From Prevotella sp. (GTDB lineage Bacteria > Bacteroidota > Bacteroidia > Bacteroidales > Bacteroidaceae): DNA of 64,000 bases. The stretch spans positions 1-64,000 of the forward strand of contig JAEEPZ010000004.1 of NCBI GenBank assembly GCA_016285055.1, written 5' to 3'. Made by a program: the position numbers and the translations under genes. A model generated the notes under the pieces. It had not been told where the DNA came from and did not search any database. It worked only from the letters and a program-made list of their open reading frames with translations. Shown piece by piece: positions 51,053 through 59,650 of the stretch. Every line of letters starts with the position of its first letter. Position 1 is the stretch's first letter.

Positions 51053-52405
51053 ATGGCAAATGTAATCAAGCTTAGAAAGGGCTTGGACATAAAGCTTCAA
51101 GGCAAAGCTGCCGAGGAAAAGATGAACCTGAAGCCGAGCGGGAAATACGCATTGGTTCCCGACGACTTCGAGGGCGTCGTGCCGAAGGTGGTGGTGAAAG
51201 AAGGCGATATGGTCAAGGCCGGAGAGGCGCTGTTTGTGAACAAGCAGTGGCCTGAAATGAAGTTTGCTTCGCCCGTGAGCGGCCGTGTGACGGCTGTGGA
51301 GCGTGGCGAGCGCAGAAAAGTGCTCTGCGTGAAGGTGGAAGCCGACAAGGAGCAGACGTTTGTGGACTACGGCAAGCCGAATATGGAGAAGATGGACGGC
51401 AAGCAGGTGCTGGGGCACATCATGGAGGCAGGACTGCTGGGCTATATCAACCAGCTGCCTTACGCCATCGCCACCGCTCCCGACTGTCCAAGAACTATTT
51501 TCGTGTCAGCGCTGAGAGACAAACCGCTGGCCTGCGACTTCGAATATGAGGTGAAAGGCCAGGAGCAGGACTTCGTCACAGGTCTGAAGGCTCTGGCAAA
51601 AATCGCCAAGGTCTACGTGGGCGTAGGTAAGAGCTCAAGTCTTGAATCTCAGATTTCAAGTCTGCAAGGCGTGGAGGTCGTCGAGTTCGACGGACCCTGT
51701 CCTGCTGGTAACGTGGGCGTGCAGGTGAACAACATTGAACCTGTGAACAAGGGCGAGATGGTGTGGGCCATTGGCGACCCCACGGTGGTGCTGTTCATCG
51801 GCCGTCTGTTTAATACGGGCAAGGTAGACCTGCGCCGACTGGTGGCTTTCTGCGGTAGCGAGGTGAAGAAGCCGTGCCATGTGGAGATGCTGGTGGGGCA
51901 GGAGCTGCAGACGCTGCTGGCCAACAGCTATGACCAGGACCACCACGTGCGCATCATCAACGGCAACGTGCTGACAGGACGCCAGACCACGAAGGACGGC
52001 TATCTGGGCGCGCACGCCTCGGAGGTGACCGTCATTCCCGAGGGTGACAATGCCGACGAGCTGTTGGGCTGGGCCATGCCGCGAATGAAGGAATTCTCGG
52101 TGAACCGCAGCTATTTCTCGTGGCTCTTCGGCAAGAAGGAATATGCACTGGATGCTCGCGTGAAGGGTGGCGAGCGCCACATCATCATGAGTGGCGAGTA
52201 TGACCGCGTGCTGCCGATGGACATCTATGGCGAATACCTCATCAAGGCTATCATCACTGGCGACATTGACAAGATGGAGCAGCTGGGCATCTATGAGGTG
52301 AGTCCCGAGGACTTCGCTTTGGCCGAGTTCGTGGATTCCTCGAAGCTCGAGCTGCAACGAATTGTCCGTGAGGGGCTTAATAACTTAAGGAAAGAAAACG
52401 CATAA
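51053..52405 (+). CDS. nqrA: Na+-translocating NADH:quinone reductase subunit A
   Basis: The product is 450 residues from ATG 51053 (MANVIKLRKGLDIKLQGKA). It is the peripheral cytoplasmic subunit of the sodium pump, without membrane segments. Family signatures are LVPDDFEGVVPKVVVKEGD, FASPVSGRVTAVERGERR and GPCPAGNVGVQVNNIEPV. A Ser/Gln-rich stretch (SSSLESQISSLQG) near residues 195-207 is encoded by imperfect short repeats and may be a small insertion. First gene of the six-gene operon, 4 bases before nqrB. Confidence 0.96.
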   Translation: MANVIKLRKGLDIKLQGKAAEEKMNLKPSGKYALVPDDFEGVVPKVVVKEGDMVKAGEALFVNKQWPEMKFASPVSGRVTAVERGERRKVLCVKVEADKEQTFVDYGKPNMEKMDGKQVLGHIMEAGLLGYINQLPYAIATAPDCPRTIFVSALRDKPLACDFEYEVKGQEQDFVTGLKALAKIAKVYVGVGKSSSLESQISSLQGVEVVEFDGPCPAGNVGVQVNNIEPVNKGEMVWAIGDPTVVLFIGRLFNTGKVDLRRLVAFCGSEVKKPCHVEMLVGQELQTLLANSYDQDHHVRIINGNVLTGRQTTKDGYLGAHASEVTVIPEGDNADELLGWAMPRMKEFSVNRSYFSWLFGKKEYALDARVKGGERHIIMSGEYDRVLPMDIYGEYLIKAIITGDIDKMEQLGIYEVSPEDFALAEFVDSSKLELQRIVREGLNNLRKENA

Positions 52406-52409
52406 GACT

Positions 52410-53600
52410 ATGAGCTTTTTAAGGAATTATTTGAACAAGATAAAGCCGAACTTCGAGAAGGACGGAAAGCTGCATGCCTTCCGCTCGATCTTCGACGGCT
52501 TTGAGACGTTCCTCTACGTGCCCAACACCACGTCGAGGAATGGCGTGCACATTCATGATGCCATCGACTCGAAGCGCATCATGAGTGTGGTGGTGATGGC
52601 CCTGATGCCTGCCATGCTCTTCGGCATGTACAACGTGGGCTATCAGAACTTCCTGGCTGCCGGTACACTGGCTACGGCCGGATTCTTCGAGATTTTCTTC
52701 TACGGTTTCTTCGCCGTGCTGCCTAAGATTCTGGTCAGCTACATCGTGGGTCTGGGCATCGAGTTTGCCTGGGCACAGTGGAAGGGCGAGGAGATACAGG
52801 AGGGATTCCTCGTCAGCGGCATCCTTATCCCGCTGATCATTCCCGTCAACTGTCCGCTGTGGATACTGGCCATTGCCGTGGCCTTTGCCGTCATCATCGG
52901 CAAGGAGATTTTCGGCGGAACGGGCATGAACATCTTCAACCCCGCACTCATCTGCCGTGCCTTCCTCTTCTTCGCCTATCCCACGATGATGAGTGGCGAC
53001 AAGGTGTGGGTGGCCGACGAGAAGATTCTGGGTTTGGGCAACAATCTGGCTGAGACGCTGCATGTCGATGCCTTCACACAGGCCACACCGCTGGCCGAGG
53101 TGGGGCAGGGTATTAACCCCATTGACAGCGGCACCAGCCTCTGCGACATGATCTGCGGCTTTATACCTGGATCCATCGGTGAGACCTCGGTCATTGCCAT
53201 CGGCCTCGGTGCCTTGCTGCTGCTCATCACCGGCATCGCCTCGTGGAAGATCATGCTCAGCGTCTTCGTGGGCGGCTCGCTCACCGCAGCCCTCTTCGCA
53301 GGCCTTGGCTCCACGGTCATCCCCTGGTACGAGCACCTGGTGTTGGGCGGCTTCGCCTTCGGTGCCGTGTTTATGGCTACCGACCCTGTCACATCAGCAC
53401 GCACAGAGACCGGCAAATGGATCTATGGCTTCATCATCGGTGTCATGGCCATCGTCATCCGTGTGATGAACCCCGGCTACCCCGAGGGTATGATGCTCGC
53501 CATCCTGCTGATGAATATGTTTGCTCCCACCATCGACCACTTCGTGGTGGAGCGCAATATCTCTAAGCGCATGAAAAGGAGCAAAGGAGTGAAGGAGTAA
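52410..53600 (+). CDS. nqrB: Na+-translocating NADH:quinone reductase subunit B
   Basis: The protein has 396 residues with about ten membrane helices (for example ILVSYIVGLGIEFAWAQW, IILIPVN-type segments and VIAIGLGALLLLITGIASW). It carries a covalently bound FMN; DAFTQATPLAEV holds the Thr acceptor position. It forms much of the sodium channel with NqrD and NqrE. Its last codons (KRSKGVKE) are part of an 8-base repeat array that continues to the nqrC start, so the C-terminus may differ from relatives. Confidence 0.96.
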   Translation: MSFLRNYLNKIKPNFEKDGKLHAFRSIFDGFETFLYVPNTTSRNGVHIHDAIDSKRIMSVVVMALMPAMLFGMYNVGYQNFLAAGTLATAGFFEIFFYGFFAVLPKILVSYIVGLGIEFAWAQWKGEEIQEGFLVSGILIPLIIPVNCPLWILAIAVAFAVIIGKEIFGGTGMNIFNPALICRAFLFFAYPTMMSGDKVWVADEKILGLGNNLAETLHVDAFTQATPLAEVGQGINPIDSGTSLCDMICGFIPGSIGETSVIAIGLGALLLLITGIASWKIMLSVFVGGSLTAALFAGLGSTVIPWYEHLVLGGFAFGAVFMATDPVTSARTETGKWIYGFIIGVMAIVIRVMNPGYPEGMMLAILLMNMFAPTIDHFVVERNISKRMKRSKGVKE

Positions 53601-53631
53601 AGGAGTAATGTAGTAAAGGAGTAAAGTAGAT
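53572..53631 (+). repeat. 8-base array across the nqrB stop and nqrC ribosome site
   Basis: Units such as AAGGAGCA, AAGGAGTG, AAGGAGTA (several) and ATGTAGTA run from the last nqrB codons to the nqrC ATG at 53632. Each AAGGAG is itself a Shine-Dalgarno-like sequence. Confidence 0.8.
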
Positions 53632-54303
53632 ATGAAACTGAATACAAATTCCAACGCGTACATTATTATATATAGTACGATACTGGTCATCATCGTGGCC
53701 TTCTTGCTGGCTTTTGTCTCATCGTCGCTGAGGGACAGACAGGAAGCCAACGTGAAGCTGGACCAGGAAAAACAGGTGCTGAACTCGCTGAACCTGCGCG
53801 ACAAGGGCGATGAGGAAGCTCATGCACTGTATGAGAAGATAGTGAAGTTTGACGAGGCACGGAACCTCTACGAGTGCACCCTTGAGAACGGTGAGATGAA
53901 GTATGTGTTCCCCATGAAGGGCATGGGCCTGTGGGGCGGCATTAGCGGTTTCGTCGCTCTCGATGCCGACATGAACACCGTCTACGGTGCTTACTTCAAC
54001 CATGAGAGCGAGACCGCTGGCCTGGGTGCTGAGATCAAGGACTCGCAGGCTTGGCAGGAGAAATTCATCGGCAAGAAGGTGTTCGATCCCGAGGGCAACG
54101 TTGCTCTGTCGGTAGTGAAAAACGTTGAGCGCCCCGAATATCAGGTGGATTGCGTCACTGGCGCTACGCTTACCTCCAACGGCGTGAGCGACATGCTGCA
54201 GAAGAGCTTCTCACAGTACGCCCAGTCTTTCAAGGACGAGCTGTGGAAGATTATCGAAGAAGACCGCCGGCAACCTAATGCCGAAGGCGAATACAACGAG
54301 TAA
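53632..54303 (+). CDS. nqrC: Na+-translocating NADH:quinone reductase subunit C
   Basis: The protein has 223 residues. One N-terminal membrane helix (YIIIYSTILVIIVAFLLAF) anchors a periplasmic FMN-binding domain. VTGATLTSNGVSDML holds the Thr that binds FMN covalently (S/TGAT motif). GMGLWGGISGFVALD is a family signature. It receives electrons within the Nqr complex. The gap to nqrD holds three or four 7-base units (ATTCGTA, ATTCATA). Confidence 0.95.
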   Translation: MKLNTNSNAYIIIYSTILVIIVAFLLAFVSSSLRDRQEANVKLDQEKQVLNSLNLRDKGDEEAHALYEKIVKFDEARNLYECTLENGEMKYVFPMKGMGLWGGISGFVALDADMNTVYGAYFNHESETAGLGAEIKDSQAWQEKFIGKKVFDPEGNVALSVVKNVERPEYQVDCVTGATLTSNGVSDMLQKSFSQYAQSFKDELWKIIEEDRRQPNAEGEYNE

Positions 54304-54330
54304 ATTCGTAATTCATAATTCGTAATAAAT

Positions 54331-54954
54331 ATGGCATTATTTAGCAAACAGAACAAAGAGGCGCTGACCAATCCGCTGAGCCTCGACCACCCGATACTGG
54401 TGCAAGTGCTGGGCATCTGCTCTGCACTGGCTGTCACCTCGCAGCTGAAGCCCGCCATCGTGATGGGCCTTGCCGTGACGGTGATCACGGCTTTCGCCAA
54501 TGTGATTATCTCTGTGCTGCGCAACACCATCCCCAACCGCATCCGCATTGTGGTGCAGCTTGTGGTGGTGGCCGCGCTGGTAACCATCGTCAGCCAGGTG
54601 CTGAAAGCCTTCGTCTACGACGTCAGCGTGCAGCTCTCGGTCTACGTGGGACTCATCATCACCAACTGTATCCTCATGGGACGGCTCGAGGCCTTCGCCA
54701 TGCAGAACAAGCCCTGGCCATCGTTCCTCGACGGCGTGGGCAATGGCTTAGGCTACGCCATGATTCTCGTCATCGTTGGCGGTGTGCGTGAGCTGCTCGG
54801 ACGTGGATCGCTCTTAGGCTTCCAGATCATACCCGACGGAGCCTATGAGGCCGGCTACATCAACAACGGCATGATGACGATGCCGGCTATGGCCCTCATC
54901 CTCGTGGGAATCGTTATCTGGGTACATCGTGCATACTTTTATAAGGAGAAATAA
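54331..54954 (+). CDS. nqrD: Na+-translocating NADH:quinone reductase subunit D
   Basis: The protein has 207 residues with six membrane helices (LVQVLGICSALAVTSQLKPA, GLAVTVITAFANVIISVL, and others). It belongs to the NqrD/RnfE family, which together with NqrE forms the sodium-conducting core around a membrane iron centre. TNCILMGRLEAFAM contains the conserved Cys. It ends 3 bases before nqrE. Confidence 0.96.
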   Translation: MALFSKQNKEALTNPLSLDHPILVQVLGICSALAVTSQLKPAIVMGLAVTVITAFANVIISVLRNTIPNRIRIVVQLVVVAALVTIVSQVLKAFVYDVSVQLSVYVGLIITNCILMGRLEAFAMQNKPWPSFLDGVGNGLGYAMILVIVGGVRELLGRGSLLGFQIIPDGAYEAGYINNGMMTMPAMALILVGIVIWVHRAYFYKEK

Positions 54955-54957
54955 GTT

Positions 54958-55581
54958 ATGGAACACGCAATAAGTCTATTCTTCAGGTCGATTTTCGTCG
55001 ACAACATGATATTTGCCTTCTTCCTCGGCATGTGCTCCTATCTGGCCGTGTCGAAGACCGTGAAGACATCTTTGGGCCTGGGCCTGGCCGTCACCTTCGT
55101 GCTGTTGGTCACCGTGCCTGTCAACTACCTGTTGCAGACTAAGGTGCTCAGCGCTGACGGCATCTTCGGCATGGACCTGAGCTACCTCAGCTTCATCCTC
55201 TTCATCGCTGTCATCGCAGGCATCGTGCAGTTGGTAGAGATGGTGGTGGAGAAATACAGCCCCTCGCTCTATGCTGCCCTGGGCATCTTCCTCCCGCTCA
55301 TCGCCGTGAACTGCGCTATCATGGGCGCATCGCTCTTCATGCAGCAGCGCATCCTCATGGAGCCCACCAATACGCAAGCCATCACCAATATTTTCGACGC
55401 CATGGTCTATGCCGTCGGCTCGGGCATCGGTTGGACGCTGGCCATCGTCTCACTGGGCGCTATCCGCGAGAAGATGCAGTATTGCGACGTGCCCAAACCG
55501 CTGCAGGGACTGGGCATTACATTCATCACCGTGGGACTCATGGCTATGGCTATGATGTGCTTCAGCGGACTTAACATCTAA
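54958..55581 (+). CDS. nqrE: Na+-translocating NADH:quinone reductase subunit E
   Basis: The protein has 207 residues with six membrane helices, homologous to NqrD but with inverted topology. [20 protein letters not shown] holds the conserved Cys that helps ligate the intramembrane iron. [18 protein letters not shown] matches the family signature with the second Cys. Six bases separate it from nqrF. Confidence 0.96.
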   Translation: MEHAISLFFRSIFVDNMIFAFFLGMCSYLAVSKTVKTSLGLGLAVTFVLLVTVPVNYLLQTKVLSADGIFGMDLSYLSFILFIAVIAGIVQLVEMVVEKYSPSLYAALGIFLPLIAVNCAIMGASLFMQQRILMEPTNTQAITNIFDAMVYAVGSGIGWTLAIVSLGAIREKMQYCDVPKPLQGLGITFITVGLMAMAMMCFSGLNI

Positions 55582-55587
55582 TGGATT

Positions 55588-56856
55588 ATGGCACAGTTTA
55601 TATTATACAGCATATTGGTTTTCTTGGTGACGATCATCGCTATCGTCATCATTCTGCTCGTGGCAAAGAACTACCTCTCGCCGTCGGGCAATGTGAACAT
55701 CGAGATCAACGGCGACCGTACCATCAATGTGCCGCAGGGCAACAACCTCATGGCTACGCTCAACCAGAACGGCATCTTCCTGCCGTCAGCTTGTGGTGGC
55801 AAGGCCAGCTGCGGACAGTGCAAAGTGCAGGTGCTTGAGGGTGGGGGAGAGATTCTCGACAGTGAGAAGCCGCACTTCACCCGTAAGGAGATTAAGAACC
55901 ACTGGCGCCTCGGCTGTCAGTGCAAGGTAAAGGGTGACCTCAAGATTCATGTCGACGAGAGCATCCTTGGCGTGAAGGAGTACGAGTGCACGGTCATCTC
56001 GAACAAGAATGTGGCTACGTTTATCAAGGAGTTTAAAGTGCAGCTGCCCAAGGGCGCTCACATGGACTTCCTGCCCGGCTCCTACGCACAGATTAAGATT
56101 CCTGCTTTCGACTGCATCGATTATGACAAAGACTTCGACAAGTCGCTCATCGGTGCCGAGTACCTGCCGTCGTGGGAGAAGTTCGGACTCTTCCCGCTGA
56201 AGTGTAAGAACCCTGAGCCCACCATCCGTGCCTACTCCATGGCCAACTATCCTGCTGAGGGCGATGTCTTCATGCTCACCGTGCGTATTGCCACACCTCC
56301 GTTCAAGGCCGACAAGAGCGGTTTCATGGAGGTGAACCCAGGCATTGCGTCCAGCTATATCTTCTCGTTGAAGCCTGGCGACAAGGTTGTGATGAGCGGT
56401 CCCTTCGGCGACTTCCACCCGCATTTCGACTCGAAGAAGGAGATGATTTGGGTAGGCGGTGGCGCCGGCATGGCTCCGCTGCGTGCACAGATTATGCACA
56501 TGACAAAGACACTGCACACCACTGACCGTGAGATGCACTACTTCTACGGAGCACGCGCCCTGAACGAGGTGTTCTATCTCGACGACTTCCTCGGACTGGA
56601 GAAGGAATATCCCAACTTCCACTTCCATCTGGCCCTCGACCGTCCTGACCCTGCCGCCGATGCCGCAGGTGTGAAGTACACACCGGGATTCGTCCATCAG
56701 GTGATGTTCAACACTTACCTGAAGGATCACGAAGCTCCCGAGGACATTGAATACTACATGTGCGGCCCCGGCCCCATGTCGAAGGCTGTTGTCGGTATGC
56801 TCGATTCACTCGGCGTAGAGCCAGAGAGCATTATGTACGATAATTTCGGAGGATAA
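55588..56856 (+). CDS. nqrF: Na+-translocating NADH:quinone reductase subunit F
   Basis: The protein has 422 residues. A single N-terminal helix is followed by a 2Fe-2S ferredoxin domain (SACGGKASCGQCKVQV near residues 67-82, last Cys in LGCQCKV), an FAD domain (RAYSMANYPAEGD) and an NADH-binding domain (GGGAGMAPLRAQIMHM; YFYGAR; MCGPGPM). It is the NADH entry point of the complex. The last gene of the operon; a 9-base repeat array and a strong terminator follow. Confidence 0.97.
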   Translation: MAQFILYSILVFLVTIIAIVIILLVAKNYLSPSGNVNIEINGDRTINVPQGNNLMATLNQNGIFLPSACGGKASCGQCKVQVLEGGGEILDSEKPHFTRKEIKNHWRLGCQCKVKGDLKIHVDESILGVKEYECTVISNKNVATFIKEFKVQLPKGAHMDFLPGSYAQIKIPAFDCIDYDKDFDKSLIGAEYLPSWEKFGLFPLKCKNPEPTIRAYSMANYPAEGDVFMLTVRIATPPFKADKSGFMEVNPGIASSYIFSLKPGDKVVMSGPFGDFHPHFDSKKEMIWVGGGAGMAPLRAQIMHMTKTLHTTDREMHYFYGARALNEVFYLDDFLGLEKEYPNFHFHLALDRPDPAADAAGVKYTPGFVHQVMFNTYLKDHEAPEDIEYYMCGPGPMSKAVVGMLDSLGVEPESIMYDNFGG

Positions 56857-56860
56857 GGCT

Positions 56861-56950
56861 TAGGCTTATAGGGCTTATAGGTCCTATGAGTCCTATAAGT
56901 CCTATAGGTCCTATGAGTCCTATAGGTCCTATGAGTCCTATGAGACCTAT
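56861..56950. repeat. 9-base tandem array after nqrF
   Basis: Ten 9-base units (TAGGCTTAT, AGGGCTTAT, AGGTCCTAT, GAGTCCTAT and variants). It is the reverse-orientation relative of the array at 30228-30353 and runs directly into the nqr terminator stem. Confidence 0.9.
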
Positions 56951-56951
56951 G

Positions 56952-56994
56952 AGTTCTGCCCGATGAGCGCCTTGGCGTCTCATCGGGCAGAACT
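56952..56994 (+). terminator. nqr operon terminator
   Basis: AGTTCTGCCCGATGAG (56952-56967) is perfectly complementary to 56979-56994, an 16-bp stem with an 11-base loop, followed by GGTTTTTG. Confidence 0.9.
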
Positions 56995-57022
56995 GGTTTT
57001 TGTCCTGCTGATGCAGTTGATG

Positions 57023-57487
57023 CTATGAATTGTGAAGCTGCTCCAGCAGACACTGACACCCTTCAAGGACATCGCGCCACGTAGCCTCGAAGTCTCCAGT
57101 GTACCACGGGTCGGCCACGTCGCCGGGACGGTGGGTGAAGTCAAGCAGCATGTGGATATTCCCCTCGGGGTCGCCGCCACAGATGCGTGTCATGTTGCGG
57201 ATGTTCCATGCATCCATTCCGATGAGCAGGTCGAAACGGCCGTAATCGCGGCGTGTCATCTGACGCGCAGTCTTTCCCTTGCAGCCAATGCCGTGCTCGG
57301 CCAGCTTCCTTCGGGCAGGAGGGTACACTTCGTTGCCAATCTCTTCTGTTGATGTAGCAGCCGATTCCACCTCAAACTCTTCTTCGCGCCCAGCTTTGCT
57401 GATGAGATCTTTCATCACAAATTCTGCCATAGGGCTGCGGCAGATGTTGCCGTGGCACACGAAGAGTATCTTGAACTTTCTCATCAT
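57023..57487 (-). CDS. Low-molecular-weight protein-tyrosine phosphatase
   Basis: The protein has 154 residues and is cytosolic. The P-loop VCHGNICRSPMAE near residues 10-22 (C-x-G-N-x-C-R-S) carries nucleophile Cys and phosphate-binding Arg. DPWYTGDFEATW holds the general acid Asp. It is the last gene of a co-directional set with PqqD, separated by one base from the PqqD stop codon. Such phosphatases often oppose tyrosine kinases of capsule export; here the context is a kinase-like protein three genes upstream, so it may belong to the same circuit (inference). Confidence 0.93.
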   Translation of the reverse strand: MMRKFKILFVCHGNICRSPMAEFVMKDLISKAGREEEFEVESAATSTEEIGNEVYPPARRKLAEHGIGCKGKTARQMTRRDYGRFDLLIGMDAWNIRNMTRICGGDPEGNIHMLLDFTHRPGDVADPWYTGDFEATWRDVLEGCQCLLEQLHNS

Positions 57488-57488
57488 T

Positions 57489-57755
57489 TTACTCTATCAG
57501 ACCGGCATCCTGCCACTGCGTGATGAGTGTTTCAGCGTCTCGTTGGGCTGTTTCCTTTTCCACCTCATACTCATCAGTGAGAAGGGCGGTAAGCTTGTCG
57601 GCATCGAAATCGATGCCTTGGATGTTCTTCCACAGATAGGCTGCGCTCTCGTTGAGGCTGATGATACGACTGAAGTCAATATTGCTGAGGCCTTCCGCCA
57701 CGATGATGTTCTCGCCGCAGACGGTTCTCAGGTTGAATCCTTTCTTTACTTTCAT
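57489..57755 (-). CDS. PqqD-family peptide chaperone
   Basis: The protein has 88 residues. The PqqD fold is recognised from GFNLRTVCGENIIVAEG, IISLNESAAYLWKNIQGI and the C-terminal DAETLITQWQDAGLIE. In RiPP pathways these proteins bind leader peptides and deliver them to modifying enzymes. No radical SAM enzyme or precursor gene is seen here. The neighbours (HPrK-like, S24/S26 peptidase-like) are typical companions in Bacteroidota. Confidence 0.88.
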   Translation of the reverse strand: MKVKKGFNLRTVCGENIIVAEGLSNIDFSRIISLNESAAYLWKNIQGIDFDADKLTALLTDEYEVEKETAQRDAETLITQWQDAGLIE

Positions 57756-57793
57756 GTTCTTATCCTTGTTTTTCGTTCATATTAGCTTGATAG

Positions 57794-58261
57794 TTATCGC
57801 TTCCACGATTGCGGAACATGTGGATGCATGGCGAAGAGCAGGTAGCGGCGCAGTGGCTTGAGGCGTGTCCACAGCCATGAGTAGGTGCGCCATTTGCGGC
57901 CTGTGGTCATGTCGGCTTTCTCGCGGCCTTTGCGAATAAAGCCTATGGCCTTGGCTCGGATGTCTTCTTTGAGGCAATGCTCGTAGCCCAGATTGCCGTC
58001 GCCCATGAGCGTGACGCTGCCGTCGGCGGCGATGCTGTCGATGCGATGCAATACATAATGTCCTGGATGTATCTCCGCCAGCACGGCATCTCCCTTGCGA
58101 TATTCGCTGCTCTTGACAAGCTGCAAGATGGCCTTGTCGCGTCCGTCTTCGAGGAAAGGCCTCATGCTGCGTCCGCGCAGGTTGATGGTAGCTGTCTTGT
58201 CGGGATATTGTTGCAACTCGCCGAGCACCAGCGGCAGAAACACGTCGTTGGGCAAATACAT
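57794..58261 (-). CDS. S24/S26 (signal-peptidase-like) family protein
   Basis: The product is 155 residues from ATG 58261, whose A is shared with the upstream stop codon (TGATG), a coupled start. ATG 58276 would add five residues. NLRGRSMRPFLEDGRDKAIL matches the Ser motif of S24/S26 peptidases (GxSMxP) and KGDAVLAEIHPGHYVLHRI the second strand. The usual catalytic Lys after HRI is not evident in its normal place (the sequence continues DSIAADGS), so activity is uncertain. It is part of the HPrK-PqqD set. Confidence 0.8.
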   Translation of the reverse strand: MYLPNDVFLPLVLGELQQYPDKTATINLRGRSMRPFLEDGRDKAILQLVKSSEYRKGDAVLAEIHPGHYVLHRIDSIAADGSVTLMGDGNLGYEHCLKEDIRAKAIGFIRKGREKADMTTGRKWRTYSWLWTRLKPLRRYLLFAMHPHVPQSWKR

Positions 58262-59223
58262 CACGCTCTCTTCCATGGCTCTGTCAGTGTTGAGTAAGAC
58301 AAGCGTGCTGCCTCCTCGTCGGGCAGACAGTGCAGGGTGTAGATGGGCGTCGTCTCGATGATGCGCGTTATGGCGTCGCAGAGCAGCCGGTAAGTGCCTT
58401 CGTCCCATTTCATGCTGGAGCAAGCGGGCAGGAGGGAGGCGAAGGCCTCGATGGGCGACAGTCGCTCGATGTTGTTTTGCGGAGCGCGCTCTATGCGAGT
58501 GACAGCTCCGAGGAGTGTCTTGCGGTTGCGGTAGCAGGGAGTCTTGCCGCTCCAGGGCGAGCCGTAAAGGTAGGGCTGCCCGTCAATGATGCGTATGATG
58601 GGATTGTCGTCGTTCAGCAGCTGTATTCCTTCGATATGCTTCAGCCAGAGCGAGGTGTGTGTGCTCTTGCCCGTGCCGCTGGCCGCGATGAAGGGGAAAC
58701 CGAGAGGCAAGGGGTTAGAGGCAAGAGGTGAGAGGTGAGGGTCGGGAATCATGGTGGCTGAAGCGTGTATCAGCATCGTCTGATGATAGGCGCCGGCGAA
58801 GGCAAACATCATCATCAGCGCGTTGTTGAGGCCGAAGGAGCGCATGGTCCAGTCGCCGTTCAGGGCGCATTGGCAGCGGGTGAACCTGTCGTTGGCAATG
58901 AGCAGGCAGCAGTCGTTGCCCATGATGTCGCGCACAATGTACTGATAGCCGCCGTTGGGCAGCTGGTGTACGATGGTGTCGCCGTTGCCGGTGTCAAATT
59001 TCCTCACCAGCTTTTTCTCTTTGGCAGGACGAAAACTGTCATCCACATCGAGCGTGAAGAGATAGGAGGCCTCCTCCAAACCTTCGCCTGCAGGGGAAGC
59101 ATCTATGGGGAGGCTGAAAGGCTGAAACGACGGCAGCAGCCCCATGTTGTTCTGGCTGTCGTCGTCGTTGAAGTTGATGCGGATGAGATGCTCCGCAATG
59201 CAGAAATAGTGACTGCTAATCAT
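58261..59223 (-). CDS. HPr-kinase-like protein of a PqqD cluster
   Basis: The protein has 320 residues. The C-terminal half is an HPrK/PEP-carboxykinase-like P-loop domain: FIAASGTGKSTHTSLWLKH (Walker A), LLNDDNPIIRI (Asp pair) and GSPWSGKTPCYRN. The N-terminal half has no recognised domain. Such proteins occur with PqqD in RiPP-type clusters, where relatives phosphorylate a peptide (lasso-peptide tailoring kinases). Just before the Walker A strand a Pro/Leu-rich insertion (DPHLSPLASNPLPL, 58700-58745) is encoded by 7-base repeats. It overlaps the upstream gene by 8 bases and the downstream gene by one. Confidence 0.8.
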   Translation of the reverse strand: MISSHYFCIAEHLIRINFNDDDSQNNMGLLPSFQPFSLPIDASPAGEGLEEASYLFTLDVDDSFRPAKEKKLVRKFDTGNGDTIVHQLPNGGYQYIVRDIMGNDCCLLIANDRFTRCQCALNGDWTMRSFGLNNALMMMFAFAGAYHQTMLIHASATMIPDPHLSPLASNPLPLGFPFIAASGTGKSTHTSLWLKHIEGIQLLNDDNPIIRIIDGQPYLYGSPWSGKTPCYRNRKTLLGAVTRIERAPQNNIERLSPIEAFASLLPACSSMKWDEGTYRLLCDAITRIIETTPIYTLHCLPDEEAARLSYSTLTEPWKRA

Positions 59224-59650
59224 TCACTTTTTCCTCCTCGTACTTGACTGTTTGAAACTTAAACTCGTCGTCTGTGATGTATCTGACGTCGAAATGCTCT
59301 TCGCCCTGTTTGTCCTTGCCATATAGCCGCTGCATCTTCTGGTATTTCTTCTCCAGTTTGTCACGTTTGGTGGAGTAGAAGACGATGCAGGTGCGGTTGG
59401 GCGATTGCTTCTTGTCGCGCAGATATTCGCGCAGCTGGTATGAGTAGGAATCACGACCTTGCAGGAAATTGTTTTTCGATTCTATCCATGCGCTGTCCAC
59501 GGTCTGAATGTTGGTGAAGTGCACGATGGTGTCGGTAAACGCGGCAGCCATGCCAAACATATACATTTTCTCCACTTGTTGCTTGCGTGCGCTGGCTGTA
59601 CCCACACCCACCATCAGCATCAAAATAACTGTCAGTATATAATTTCTCAT
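59216..59650 (-). CDS. Small exported protein of unknown function
   Basis: The protein has 144 residues with a signal peptide (MRNYILTVILMLMVGVGTAS, cleavage at ASA). The mature part has alternating helices and strands (MYMFGMAAAFTDTIVHFTNI, RTCIVFYSTKRDKLEKKYQK) and a charged tail. I do not recognise the family. Its first codons are part of an 8-base repeat array that fills the whole gap back to the rpoD stop codon. Its last 8 bases overlap the start of the HPrK-like gene. Confidence 0.78.
   Translation of the reverse strand: MRNYILTVILMLMVGVGTASARKQQVEKMYMFGMAAAFTDTIVHFTNIQTVDSAWIESKNNFLQGRDSYSYQLREYLRDKKQSPNRTCIVFYSTKRDKLEKKYQKMQRLYGKDKQGEEHFDVRYITDDEFKFQTVKYEEEKVND

Noticed and set aside
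50906..51418. Extension of the DPP IV frame upstream
   Set aside because: It would overlap the nqrA start and promoter; a clear signal peptide begins at 50905.
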